Of a DNA stretch of 64,000 bases, positions 35,617-47,343 are shown in pieces. How positions within the stretch are numbered: position 1 is the first letter of the stretch; every line of letters begins with the position of its first letter. A program made the position numbers and the translations under genes. The stretch is taken from assembly GCA_030685235.1 (NCBI GenBank), contig MU839090.1:248001-312000 (forward strand), read 5' to 3'. The DNA comes from Copromyces sp. CBS 386.78 (taxonomy: Eukaryota; Ascomycota; Sordariomycetes; Sordariales; Sordariaceae). The notes beneath the pieces were generated by a model that was not told the origin of the DNA, made no database searches, and worked only from the letters and a program-made list of their open reading frames with translations.

Positions 35617-35910
35617 ATGGATCCTAGCTTGGGTGATGCGGACTTTATGTCGTTCTTCTGTCCTCGTCATCCCTTGGTCCACAGCTTTCTTCGAACCGCA
35701 AAAATTCTTTCTTGCGGGATCATGGTCGGCACGGCAGTCTTGTTCCCGATCGCCAACGATGGGAACTTTTCCTTCATTGACGTGTAAGGACCCCTGTAAC
35801 TACTTTTCCTTTTATATGCCGTGTACTGACAGCTTCACAGCACTCTCGGCCTATTTATCGTCTCGGCGGCGGTGTATCTCGCGATCAATGTTTACTCGCT
35901 TGTGAAGTAG
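35617..35910 (+). CDS. Hypothetical small two-helix membrane protein
   Basis: Not recognised. ATG at 35617, exons 35617-35783 and 35841-35910, 78 residues. The 57-nt intron (35784-35840) has a GTAAGG donor, a TACTGAC branch site and a TTCACAG acceptor. Splicing links a hydrophobic ILSCGIMVGTAVLFPIA segment to a second one, VTLGLFIVSAAVYLAINVYS, ending LVK-stop. Good splice signals and two helix-length segments support a real gene, but its shortness and unknown family keep confidence low. A donor-like GTAGGC overlaps the stop, so the 3' end could continue differently. Confidence 0.4.
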
Positions 35911-35948
35911 GCACACCCCCATTCAGATGATTGTTTTAGTTTCGACTA

Positions 35949-36503
35949 ATGCTCCGAAGAATTGGCCCGTGTACCGCCCCGATAGCATTGTTTGTGTTGT
36001 TGCAAGCTGTTCTATCTGATCAATCCTCAAGCAGCAGCCTTATCCCTTGGCTCCCCCTTGGTTTTGCCTTTACGAGCATCACTACAGTGGCCATCCACAA
36101 GATCTGCAAGCGGTTCAAGATTCCTGTTCCGGTAACACCAGACAAGCAACTCCCACACACCTCTTTGGGCCTCCGAAGCGAGGCCTCCTTCCGGTCTAGT
36201 CTTGGTCCATCCGACAACAGGCCTCCTTCAGAATCATACCGCCAGGAACCGGAGTTCTTCGAAAGACATGGGCCGTCGTCTCACTATACGTGCAGCACGC
36301 ACACAAGGAGTTCGGATATCTGCCTTTCGGATGTTTCTGGGAGATGCCGATCGGAGTGGGATCTGCCAACCCGGAGCTATTTTGCTGCTGATTTCCATCT
36401 GAACCCTTTCCAAGAAGCCGCCCATGTCGGGAGACGCCAGGATGACCAGGTCTTTGAACGCAACCTTGGTGACGCCCACCATCCGTTGCTGGATGCTCCG
36501 TAA
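35949..36503 (+). CDS. Unsupported ORF of 184 codons with a hydrophobic N-terminal half
   Basis: ATG at 35949, 39 bases after the preceding stop. The N-terminal region has two hydrophobic stretches (IALFVLLQAVL and LIPWLPLGFAFTSITTVAIH). The rest is Ser/Arg/His-rich and low in pattern. An overlapping minus-strand frame (36234-36506) is equally open. It may be a continuation of the upstream gene by an unseen splice, or non-coding. No family recognised. Confidence 0.2.
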   Translation: MLRRIGPCTAPIALFVLLQAVLSDQSSSSSLIPWLPLGFAFTSITTVAIHKICKRFKIPVPVTPDKQLPHTSLGLRSEASFRSSLGPSDNRPPSESYRQEPEFFERHGPSSHYTCSTHTRSSDICLSDVSGRCRSEWDLPTRSYFAADFHLNPFQEAAHVGRRQDDQVFERNLGDAHHPLLDAP

Positions 36504-37954
36504 CATGTGGTTCTTTTACAGAAGCCAGAGATTTACGCACCAGGACTGTTGGACGAAGTATTCACTCAAGCTGGAATACGTGAGAGTTGATACTTTTGTT
36601 CTAATTCATCACCAAGGTTGATCAACACCAATTGAGTGTGCATGTCCATTACGGACGGCTTAGAGCGATTACTCGCTTGGCTGAAAGAAAGCACTACGTT
36701 TATGGAACTCCTAGCTGAGCTCCAGGGAGATATCATATATCTGCCATCACTTCCAGGACTGAAGCGGCCGTGTTCTCTTCATTTCTCTTTTTCCACTTTT
36801 TGTTCGTCAACCATAAAGGATACCGAAGCACTGGATTGCTGCCCATGCATGGCCTCTGAGGATTGAGGAATGATTTCCCTTACATTCTGAGCCGGCACGA
36901 AAGTTCCCGTCAAAATCACCGTTGAACCCAGACTTTGCCACATTGATTCCATCACTCGGCTTGTCATCCCACAACTCCAGGTCATGTCCGGTCATCGAGT
37001 TCCTTTCCTGGTCGAAGCAACTATCGCCACTCGCATCACAGCATGTTCGAGGTTCTCAACGAGATATCCGGATGGAGGTGCGGTGGGTTGGTCTTGTCGC
37101 AATGGCTCTCACAAAAGCATATGGCTGCATGCATAGAATGGGGACATCTCTCTGTTGTCGGCGTTTGATACAGGATTCGGGAGATAAAGACATACAGAGC
37201 AGGTTTCCATTATCAACATATGTGCTCATGATTGGGATATCCGGTGTCGGTGTGGTAATAGAGACTGGTGGAACGCGGTTATCAACAGACTCGAGCTGCA
37301 CTCGAGATTAGTCTATGTACGACAGTTGAGTCCAGGCGGTAATGGTAGCGGCATGCATGTACATACACGTGTACCTATTACGGGTTGGCCACACCGCATT
37401 TGCAACGCAGAGCCGAGCCGATTTTCTGTTACGTACAGCCACTGAAGTTCATTCCTCAACTTGAACGCTTCAAGGTCACTTGACGTCGACATTCTTTGCT
37501 TTTGTGCCGGGATCACAGCTTCAAAGACCCCTTCTTGGCCCTCAGAGCCCCTCAAAGACACTTCGAGCCCCTGTTTGCCTTTGGGTAACAGCGGCTAACA
37601 GCGGATGAGATGTCATTCTTCCCCGCTATCGGTTCACTGTTATCAGGGGCGCTTGTTGTCATTGATGCTGGCTCTTAGTACAAGATACCCTCGCTTATCA
37701 ACATCAACATCCCTTCCAATATCTCCATTTAATCCACTTCGAAATTCGAGTCATTTTTTTCTGTGACTCCATCTACAACAGTCATACCCTTTCTTCAAGG
37801 GAGTATTTAAATACCGACACCCTCAGTTTTCGAACTGGATCCCTGACTGAACACAATCACTTATATACTTGCGGAGCAAGCACCCGGACCCCGGCCGACA
37901 TTGCGGAGTTCAACCACCTGTTCCCCGGACCCAGCTGCACCACACCCGGTCACA
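36504..37954. other. Intergenic region upstream of the aminotransferase gene
   Basis: Scattered short frames only; none is recognisable. The last 250 bases are pyrimidine-rich and are the likely promoter and leader of the aminotransferase. Confidence 0.5.
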
Positions 37955-39996
37955 ATGCACGGTGCTCTCATCAACGGCTCCGGCCCGGCCGGCCCAACAA
38001 CAACTCTCGGTCACCAACCCTCATCCGAATTGGTGAATGGCAACAAAACCGAACAATCGGCTCGCCAGTTTCATTCCAACTCCAACAATGCCAGTGCATT
38101 GGAGACACTTGGTCCTGCAGCCAAGCTAACTGACGCCGACCCTTCTGAAATCCCACCTGCATCGGGCCCCGGTGGCCGACAGAATGCAGTCACCATCAAT
38201 GACATTCTGGAAAGACGTGCCAAAGCCGGCAGGCTCATTGCGCCGACCGCTTCTTATTCCGATAGCGACATGTTTAAGGGTCCGGTATGTTTACGAGTCC
38301 CCATGAACCCTAACCCTCAACCATTCTCATATCTTCACTTACACGCGCCCTCTACGGACTGATTGAAGTGACTGACATATACTCAACTACTATAGCAAGT
38401 AGGAAAACCTAAATCCAAGTCCATGGAGCGTAGGTTCCCCATTGACCCCAAATCTCCAAAAGAATCACAAAAACTAACACACCACCCAGACCACCTCTCC
38501 CCCGAATCACTCTCCCGCCACCCCTGCTCCCTCAAACAAGCCGCCCGTCACCTCAAAACCCCCGGCCTCATCTCTCTCGGCGGCGGCTTGCCTTGCGCCG
38601 AGTATTTCCCCATCGATTCCATCACCCTCAAAGTGCCCATCCCGCCCAACTTCTCCGAAGCCGCCACCTCCTCCTCGGGCGCCGAAGTCCGCATCGGTAA
38701 ATACGACGTCACCGACCCAGCCATCCAAGGAACCTATGACCTGTCCATCGCGCTCAACTACGCCCAAGCCACTGGCTCCGCACAGCTGAGCAGGTTCGTC
38801 ACCGAACACACGGAATTGGTGCATAATCCGCCGTACAGCGACTGGCGCTCTTGCCTGACTATCGGCAGCACGGGAGCCTTGGAGCAGGCTTTGCGTATGC
38901 TTTGCGATGGGCCCGGGCGCGGGGACTGCTTGTTGACGGAGGAGTATTCTTTCGCGACAGCGCTGGAGACTGCGGGGCCGTTGGGCATCAAAGTGGTGGG
39001 TGTGAAGATGGACGAGCAAGGACTGCTGCCGGAAGCGATGGATGAGCTTTTGTCCGGGTGGAAGCCCGAGGAGAGGGAGGGGCGGAGGAAGCCGCATGTT
39101 TTGTACACGGTTCCCAGCGGACAGAACCCCACCGGCGCCACGCAGGGGCTCGAGAGGAGGAGGGAGCTGTATGAGGTGGCGAGGAAACATGATGTGTTTG
39201 TGATTGAGGATGAGCCGTATTATTATATCCAGATGCCGTTGGAGACGGCGGGCTCCACGGCTACGGCTGGACAAGAGGGTAAGGAGGAGACGGTCGACCA
39301 GTTCATCGCCTCTCTCGTCCCCTCTCTCCTATCCATGGACGTCGACGGCCGCGTCCTGCGCATGGATTCCTTTTCCAAGGTGGTCGTCCCCGGCTCGCGC
39401 GTCGGGTGGGTGACGGCCTCGGAGGAGATCATCGAGCGGTTTATCCGTCACGCGGAGGTGTGCAACCAGGGCCCCAGCGGCATCTCGCAGGTGGTTCTGT
39501 ACAAGCTGCTGGACGAGCAGTGGGGACACGAGGGGTACTTCAAGTGGTTGATGAACTTGAGGGGCGAGTACACCAAGCGGAGGGATACTATGGTGGCGGC
39601 GGTTGAGAAGTTCTTGCCGAAGGAGGTGGTGAGCTGGAGTGTGCCTGTTTCTGGCATGTTTGTAAGTTGTCCTGCTTTTGACCCTATTGCGGTGATGTTG
39701 GATATCAGGGTGGACGAGACTAACATTATGTCTTTTAGTACTGGCTCAAGGTAGACCACACCCAGCACCCCGGTATCCAGGCTGGAAAAGCCATTTTGGA
39801 AGTCGAAGAGGAGATCTACAACTCTTGCATAGCGAAGGGTGTTTTGGTTGCTCGAGGCTCTTGGTTCCGCGCTGAACAAGACACGGAGCCAAACGAGCTT
39901 TTCTTCCGTGCGACATTTGCGGCCGCAACGGCTGAGAACATGACGGAGGCGATTAGGAGGTTCGGAGAGGCCGTTAGAGAGAGCTTCAAGTTGTGA
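37955..39996 (+). CDS. Aromatic / 2-aminoadipate aminotransferase, Aro8-like
   Basis: PLP-dependent class I/II aminotransferase, expected to use aromatic amino acids and/or 2-aminoadipate (lysine pathway). Exons 37955-38284, 38396-38429, 38490-39661 and 39739-39996 give 597 residues. The first 120 residues are a poorly conserved Asn/Ser/Pro-rich extension. The enzyme proper starts at MEHHLSPESLSRHPCSLKQAARHL and KTPGLISLGGGLP. Seen motifs: TVPSGQNPTGATQ, DVFVIEDEPYYYI and MDSFSKVVVPGSRVGW, whose Lys (about residue 417) is the predicted Schiff-base lysine. The 60-nt second intron (38430-38489) has a CTAAC branch site and no in-frame stop; it is called an intron because splicing restores the family motif. 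The gene runs tail to tail with the P450. Confidence 0.9.
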
Positions 39997-40229
39997 TCAA
40001 GGCCACCCCTGGCCATTGATGGAACTTGATCTAAGTGCAAAGCGTTTCTTTTGGATACGAGTGACCATACACATACAGCGAGCCTACCTGGGTCGTAGGA
40101 AAATGAATTGGAGTAGCCAAAATATTACATTGAATGAGAACAGCTGAATTTATGAGCAGAGAGATGAACCACCCAACCCCGTGGGATACCATATTTTTTC
40201 ACAGTTTAATCTGATGCGCATGATCCAAA

Positions 40230-42017
40230 TCACTCCCGCTTCGCCTCAAAGAATGCAACCTTGACTCCATCACCGGGCATCAAGACAATATCACTCTTCA
40301 TCCTCGGCTTGCCTCCATCAATCTCATCCATATAGCTCACCACCCGGTCGTATCGCTGGAACAGCCGTGTGAGTACGTATCCCATCTCGGTAAGGGCAAA
40401 TTGCTGGCCGATGCAGATACGCGGGCCACCGTTGAACGGGATATACTGCCACGGCTTCGGCTGCCAGTGGAACCAGCGGTCGGGGGAGAAGACATCGACA
40501 TCTGGGAATTTCTCGCTGACGGGAGGGTAGAGATCGGGTCGGCGCTGCATGACAAGAGTGCTGTAACCGATGGGCGTATCCTTCAGAATAGCAATCGGCT
40601 GAGAGCCGTCGGGACCACCACCACGGGGGAGAGTAGTATCCTTGAGCGCCATCCGTACGCTTTGCGAGAAGAAAGGGTTAGAAAACTATCATTTTGGTAA
40701 AAGGGGTTTTGAGAGGACTTACTTGAAAGGCACTACGGGGTATAGGCGCAAAGTCTCATTCATGACATTCTGAAGGTACTTCATGCTCTTGAGATCGTCA
40801 TATGTGGGAGCACGGTCAGGTCCGACAACGGAGAGGATCTCGGCACGTAGTTTCGCCACAGCTTCTGGATGGCGGGCGAGCTCGTAAATGGTCCATGAGA
40901 GGGTGCAAGCAGTTGTGTCACGTCCGGCAAGGAGAACGGCCATCAGCTGGTCGTGCAACACTTGGCGGTTTTTGGTGAAACCAGCAAGGGCATGAAGGAA
41001 AGTGTAGCCCTCGTCTCCCTTGGACTTGCTTGCAAGCTCCTCCTCGTCAAGTCGGAGGGCGCGCTCGATATAGAAGTTGATAGTTTCGTCGATGATCTTC
41101 ATTCCTTCCCAGAAGGTCTTCCTCGGCACAAAACGGTTGAGAGGTCCGGCCCGGGCGATGACGCTCTGAACCCGTTGTACCTCCTGGAACGCATCGGCAA
41201 AAGGTTGTACAGGAGTGCTATTTTTCTGTCAGCAGCCTATCATAAAGTGACAAAGGCATTGGGTACGACAAACCTCAACGACTTGATATCCTTGCCAAGA
41301 AGGAAATCGGTGGCGGCGTCCAGAGTGTAGCGAAAGAAGAGGTCACTGATATCGACGGGCTTCCCGTTACCGGCTTCCATATCGACCATCTGATCCTCGC
41401 CATTTAGGGCTCCTCCGTTGGCAATGGTCCGGAAAAGCATTTGCATATGATTTTCGAAGCATTGCAAGTCGCTAACACGGTCCTTAATGAATTGGGGACG
41501 GATCAGTTGACGGCTGGCGTGCCAGGTATCGCCGTCGGTCGTGAAGATGCTGTCACCCAAGAAATCCTTCCACTCCCGATGGAAGCCTTCGCCCTTGCCG
41601 TAGTCTCCGAACTGGATGGCTAGAATGGCCTTGATGTTTTCTGGCTCCGAGGTAAAGACAATTCGACGACCAACAATCCTGACCTCGCCAGTATGCCCAC
41701 CGATGCTTCTGAACATCTGCTGCCAAAACTGGAGGTTCCCGTGCTCAGCTGCCATCTTGATGGTGTTCCTGATGAACTTGATGCCTTTGAGATGGTTAGT
41801 ATTGGCTGACTTCTATTGGAGCGTGGTCGGGTGATGACTTACCGTAAAATCCAGTATCTTGGATTCGTGGAGGCCGCAAGCCCATTCTGTTGATTCTGAA
41901 GTTTTGCCATGCTATCTGCAAGTGTCTGAGGATAATGAAACATAGAACCAGCCCTCCAAGGATGATTGGGGTATTCCTCAGGGACAGATTCCCTGCCAGG
42001 TCTTCGACTAAGCCCAT
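40230..42017 (-). CDS. Cytochrome P450, CYP52-clan (fatty acid/alkane hydroxylase type)
   Basis: Membrane-anchored haem monooxygenase, probably of the endoplasmic reticulum. Minus strand exons 42017-41843, 41784-41274, 41217-40723 and 40659-40230, 536 residues, a normal length. The N-terminal anchor is TPIILGGLVLCFIILRHLQI. Conserved elements: C-helix region DGDTWHASRQLIRPQF, I-helix AGRDTTACTLSW, K-helix ETLRLYP, PDRWFHWQPKPWQYIPF and the haem-binding FNGGPRICIGQQF with Cys near residue 476. The W-x-Y-x-P-F-N-G-G-P-R-I-C-I-G pattern fits the CYP52/CYP538-539 group that oxidises n-alkyl chains. The subfamily number and substrate cannot be fixed from sequence. The 3' end lies 233 bp from the aminotransferase stop. 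Confidence 0.93.
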
Positions 42018-45000
42018 TGTGAGTAGAGTAGGCTCAAAAGCCTCCCTCCGCTGCGTGAAACAACAAGAGGGTTTTGAAGTTCTGGTAAGACCTGGATCAC
42101 AGCTTCAATGAAGTGAAGCCCAAGGTATGATAGAAAGACCCCGAGTATATAACCAAGGGTGATGAAAGCGGAAGATGTGGCTAGTCTTACTAGGGATATT
42201 TAGGGAGTAGGACAGAGAATATGGAAAGAGAAGAGTACAAAAAAGAGGAGGGGCATCAAATTCCCTTTAACGTAGTAGATCTCTGTTGTAGTCGGGGATA
42301 CCGGGATACCTGCTCTACAGCCAAGCGGAAACATACCACCCTAGCCAGACACTGGTGGCAGGCCGGGGTAACAGAAGTGAATAAGAAACACGAGGGGAAG
42401 CATGTCTGGTAACCCCAGGTTCGGATATTATCCAAACACGCCAACCTGATGTTCCCGTTGAGTTCTGAGACAATTTTTGCGCATTCTGGACGAGAGCGCA
42501 CTGGAACCATTCCGACGGAATGATCCCGAAGTCTCTGGTACGATCCCCTCATGGCCATGCGGTTGGCCATCAACAGGATATGCACACCTTGACAGGCGGG
42601 CGGACCCCCATCGGCGTTACAGGGTCGGACGTCATGAAACCCCGCAGCATGGCACAAAGAAAGCCCTTGGAGGAAGGGTCCTTGGAGGGTGGTGATGTCC
42701 GTTGCGGTGGGAGTCGAGAGTAGTCGAGCAAGAAAAGAATGGAGGTTGATCAGTAGGCCAAACCGCACGGTCCAAGTGACGGACATCCGTGGCCTGTGAT
42801 TCGCATTCCTGTCCAATTGCGCCTTCAGTTTCTTTAAACTCGGACTAGGAACGGAAGGCAGTGCCGAGGCTCTCTTGTCGCCGAGAAAGATGTGAAAGAG
42901 GGGAAGTACAAATCAGGCCGGACGAAACTTAACAGGAAGCGGCGCAATGGTCAATCCGCACTTTCATGTTCGCGTGCAAGTGAATGTGCGACGACCGCAC
43001 GGCGGAGGAATGTACATTCCGTCTATTGCTGTGTAGCATCGAGGACGAGGCCCTTTCTCTTTAGTGGTGTTTCCTGTCGGACTCAGACTTTGTAGATCCG
43101 GGGTCGAATGATAGCGGCTGCAAGCGGGCTCCGCGGGTCTGTCTTCCATCATATTGCTGTCATCCATCTGAAGCCGGTTCAACACCATGCCCGCCGGTAT
43201 CAAACACCGATTCGCAGTTATACGTTCGGCGTGTGTTTCCATCCGTCGGACCGTTGCACGACGTAAACTAACGCGATATGAGTTGTATCGTCAACCTTCT
43301 GAGGTAAGCACCTTGAATCTTCAAAGGCTAAAACCTGGCCTTTTGCACTATGAATCACATACTTGGTAGTACGACTCTGGTGCTACCGCAGATACCGGTC
43401 TGCACAACATCGCACATCTGAGTGTTCGGCACGTACCAGACCCCGAGTGCGTGTTTGTGGCGCTTTTGTCTTTCCTCTACGAGGGACACTGCAGATGGCG
43501 TCCTATCATTCTGGGTATGTTTCGCAGAAACGAAAGATTGGAGGTTTTAGTTTACAGATTGGCTTTGAACTGCACTACAAACAGAAATCTGCAATGTCAA
43601 AAGGCCAATGCCAAACTGTCAGGTACACAGTAATGTCCCCTGTTAATGCTAACACCCCCTTTTGCTAAAACCCCCCCTTTTGCCAAGGATTTCGATTGCC
43701 CGCATTCCCTCTGGTGGTGAAGACTGCTAACTGCTATTTGCAACGCTGATGGCCCGGATTTGCAAAAACGGGGGTCTGATTTTGGTGGGAGAGGACACTT
43801 ATACCCTTATACCGGGGGGACAACTGCCCTACTCTTTAGTCCATTACCAGTCATCCAGTGGCTAGAAGGACTGGGTGTGGTCTGTGCGCCAGCACCTTCT
43901 TTTGCAAACCCCCCCCTTTTGCAAAGATTTTGGGCTGCCGGAATTATTTGCAAAAGCAGGGGAGATTACTTGTACGCTCCTCACTTCTCCACAGGAAGCC
44001 CCTTGAGGCTCCGTAAAACGTGATCTGCTGCTCCACAGCGGAAGCAGATTGGCGGGCGGCCGAATCCCAAGTGGATACCTGCGCTCTTGAGACCCACTTG
44101 GGTACCTGATACTTCCTACACATCAGACTTCACAACGTACCTACTCTTCGCAACTCAACCAACATTCCACCAATTTTCGTGCAAAAAGTTGGTATCAACC
44201 CGATGCGGACCCTAGTCTTACACACTCTGTCCAATTTCATATTTTGAATGTGGTTATCCCGTTTTCTTTTTTTTTTCTTTTTTTTGTGAAGTTTTGCAGA
44301 CCACTGTCACAAGAACCGCACTAACAAACTTTTAAGGACTGATGTGTACATTCTTTGGCACAAGGAACTGAACAGTTGCAGTGACTACTGCGTAGGTATG
44401 CGGAAAGCACAAGACTCACTGGGAAAATGCAAAGAAGCAACTCGGCGATGTTCCAGCCATGTCGATGTCTTCTTCAATATTACCTACCAGCCTACCTACC
44501 TAGGTACTCCTTCAACGAACCTTCTCGGCCGAGATGGCTCACTGCAGTGATTGCCCTACTCGTGCCTCCAGGTCTTCCGTCCGGTTTGGTTCTTTATCGT
44601 CCACCCCGTGACACGACCATTGAACATCATTTCATCGACACATCACACAATGGGCAGGCGGACAAGAATCCAGAAACCACTGTTACAGAGTGGCTGTTTG
44701 GCTGCCACACCCCGTAACCCTCCAGATCCAGAACTTCAGATGATCGCTTCTTTGAGCGTGGGCCCTGCAAATCCCAACTCTTTCGTCAACCATACCATCC
44801 TCGTTTTTCACGTAGGTTAGTCGCTTCTCGGGATCATCCCGACCCTGGTGGACAGCCAAAGAAAATATGACTAACGAGAACAAGGCTGCTCCGGATGGCC
44901 TTAAACGACCTTCAAGATTTGTCTTCTTCCATACATATCTGCCATCCGAGCTTGAGCTCCTCACCCTCCCATGTTGGACGACATCCCTTCAAAATATTGG

Positions 45001-45356
45001 ACCGGCATGAGACCTGCAAATAATGCCCACATCTCTTGTACGCGCTTATACCCCTCAGACACAGCAAGGTATACTACCCTTGTCTCTCTGCCAGGAGAAC
45101 CTAGTGGTTGGGCTGGAACAGAGCCTGTTGGACAAGTGTCAGAAAAGCCATGATATGTGCTGCAATTTCGAAACGTCCAGATATTGGCTACGACTAAGCT
45201 AATTCACAGCTAGAAGACAAACATAAGCAACGCAAGGCCCGCCTCATCCCTTACTGCGCTTTGAAACCTAAGAACGCCTGTCACTCCTATTTCGATTAAT
45301 TCATCCTTGTCCGGCAACGGCAATGGTCTAGTTACCACGCGGCGTCCGTTCCATTC
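42018..45356. other. Gene-poor region of 3.3 kb
   Basis: No gene recognised on either strand. Contents noted: a cluster of C-run/TTTTGCAAA motifs in both orientations (43654-43962), an imperfect hairpin CCCAAGTGG/CCACTTGGG at about 44067-44102, and a T-rich run at 44270-44285. Composition is normal, without RIP character. The left part must include the P450 promoter. Confidence 0.5.
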
Positions 45357-47343
45357 TCACACCAGCGGGTACTCGCACGACTTGCCCGTCGGATCCTGCG
45401 TGCACCATGTCATGTACACGGACGACGACTGCACGCCCCTGGCGACCAAGCGCTCCCTGAGCTCCGACAGTCTCGGCGCCGCATCCAGCTGCGTCCTGTT
45501 CTGGCCCGTGGCCGGGTCGATGCGTCCGGACCACAGCACCTCGCCAGCAACGCTAGCCCGGGGCCAGATGATGGTGTCGAGGGTGATAGGGTCAATGGAC
45601 TCGGCCCACACGGCCACCTCGCCGCCGAGAACGAGTTTGGCCTCCTCCTCGGTCAGGTTGGCGACCGGGTCGTGCGAGTAGACGTGACGCCAACCTTTGT
45701 AGGGGTTGCACCAGTCCAGGAAGGGCGAGAAGGCAGCATACGCGGCATTATCAAAGTTGAGCCATTGGCCGCGCCCGCAGTCGAGGTACTGTGTTTTGGT
45801 AGGTACTTGTTAGCGTTTCTCTTTGATTTCTCATGTCCTCGTGTTTTCGGGATTGTCCTTCACGCTCCAGACACCAGGATGCGAATCAACTTACCCAAAA
45901 GTTGTAGTTGCTGTCAATAACCTTGTGACCTTTGCTGGTCAAGTTCTTGACCGAATCTGGCCCAAGCCACGTCTGCACCACGACATCCTTGCCAACATCG
46001 ACATTCCACTCAAGTGGAATCTCCTCCCAGGTCAAGGGAGTCAGACCCTGCTTCCGGATGCGCTCGTGCTGCTTGTCGACGAACTTCTGAAGAAGCGGGC
46101 GCAACACCTCGGTATCGTTGGACTTGATGCCTTCGTCCAGCATCGAGTCGTTCCTGTTCAGCTCGTCTCCGCCAGTGTGGAAGTAGGCCGAGTACGGCGT
46201 CACGCGGGGCAGCAGGTCGTCCCACAGCTTTCCGAGGAAGTCGTCGACCTTGGTGTCGTTGAGCTTGAAGGCGCCGCATGGAGGCTCAGCGCAGTACCAC
46301 TGATACGGCCACTCGTTATATGCGACGATGATGTCTGGGTGCGAGAGCGACACGGATCCGATGTGGCCCGGCATGTCGATCTCGAAGTACACCTGCACGC
46401 CGCGGAGGGCGCCATACTTCTGGATGCTATCGATGTCGGCGGGCGAATACGTCTGGGTCGGGTGATAAGCGCCCTTCTCGGCTACCTCGGGCATGGAGAT
46501 GATCTGAAGCGGCCATGACTGCGAATCGGTGACGTGCACGTGCAGCCGGTTGAGCTTGCTGGCGGCCATGCCCTCAATGGTCCGCAGGATGTTCTTGACG
46601 GGCATGAATGTGCGCGCAACATCGAGCAAGATGCCGCGGTGCGGGAACTTGGGCTTGTCCTTGATCTCGACAGGTGCGTACGGCGTGTACCACGAGGTGC
46701 CGGTTGAGTGCTGGAAGAAGAGCTGCGTGAAGGTCTCGAGGCCGTGCAGCACGCCGATATAGGAGTCGGCCGTCAGCTTGGCGTCGCCCTCGGCGCTGAG
46801 GGTGAGGCTGTACTCCTCGCTGATCTCGCCGGCCAGTGCGGGCTTGATGGTGGTGTTGGCATCCTTGGTGGTCTGAACGATTTCGAGAGACTTGATCCAC
46901 TTCTGGCCCTTGTATACGTCGGGCTCGAACTGGGACAGCTTCCCGCGGGGCTGGAGCATCCAGGGCACGAAGTTCTTGGAGAAGATGGAGCCCAGTGCGC
47001 GTGAGACGCCAGCTGTGACGATCTCCTTGCTGCTCAGGCTCGAGGCGGGGTAGTCTGCCGTGTAGGCGAGCTGTTGTTGCGCTGGTGTCTTAGTAAACAG
47101 GCTCTCATAGCCCGGACCAACAGGTCCGCACACGTTGTTGGGTGGATGGGGGAAAGAGACAGAGGAAGAGGAAGTGGAGAGCCTTACAGGTTCTCCATTA
47201 TAGGTTATCTTGAGGTTCTGATGCAGGTACAGACTCGAGTTGCCCTTGGTGAAGCTTTGTGGTGCCGGCCATATCGCCGATACTGGGTCGAGGAGGGCAA
47301 CTAGTGAAACTGCAAGCAGCCTCAGTGATGGCGTGAAGACCAT
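45357..47343 (-). CDS. Secreted beta-N-acetylhexosaminidase, GH20
   Basis: Extracellular glycosidase that releases GlcNAc from chitin oligomers. Minus strand exons 47343-45895 and 45788-45357 (intron 45789-45894), 626 residues. A signal peptide covers about residues 1-23 (RLLAVSLVALLDPVSA before IWPAPQSF). An N-terminal GH20b-like domain is followed by the barrel starting at HRGILLDVARTFMP. The catalytic Asp-Glu pair sits in YFHTGGDELN (about residues 393-394). Later Trp-rich substrate-site elements include TWEEIPLEWN, VVQTWLG, QWLNFD, AVWAESID and VLWSGR. Several N-x-S/T sites suggest glycosylation. The exon join (NYNFW to YLDCGRG) is typical of fungal hexosaminidases. Confidence 0.95.

Noticed and set aside
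38507..39274. 255-codon minus-strand open frame
   Set aside because: Antisense to the aminotransferase; no recognisable domain.
45823..46518. 231-codon plus-strand open frame
   Set aside because: Antisense to the GH20 hexosaminidase.
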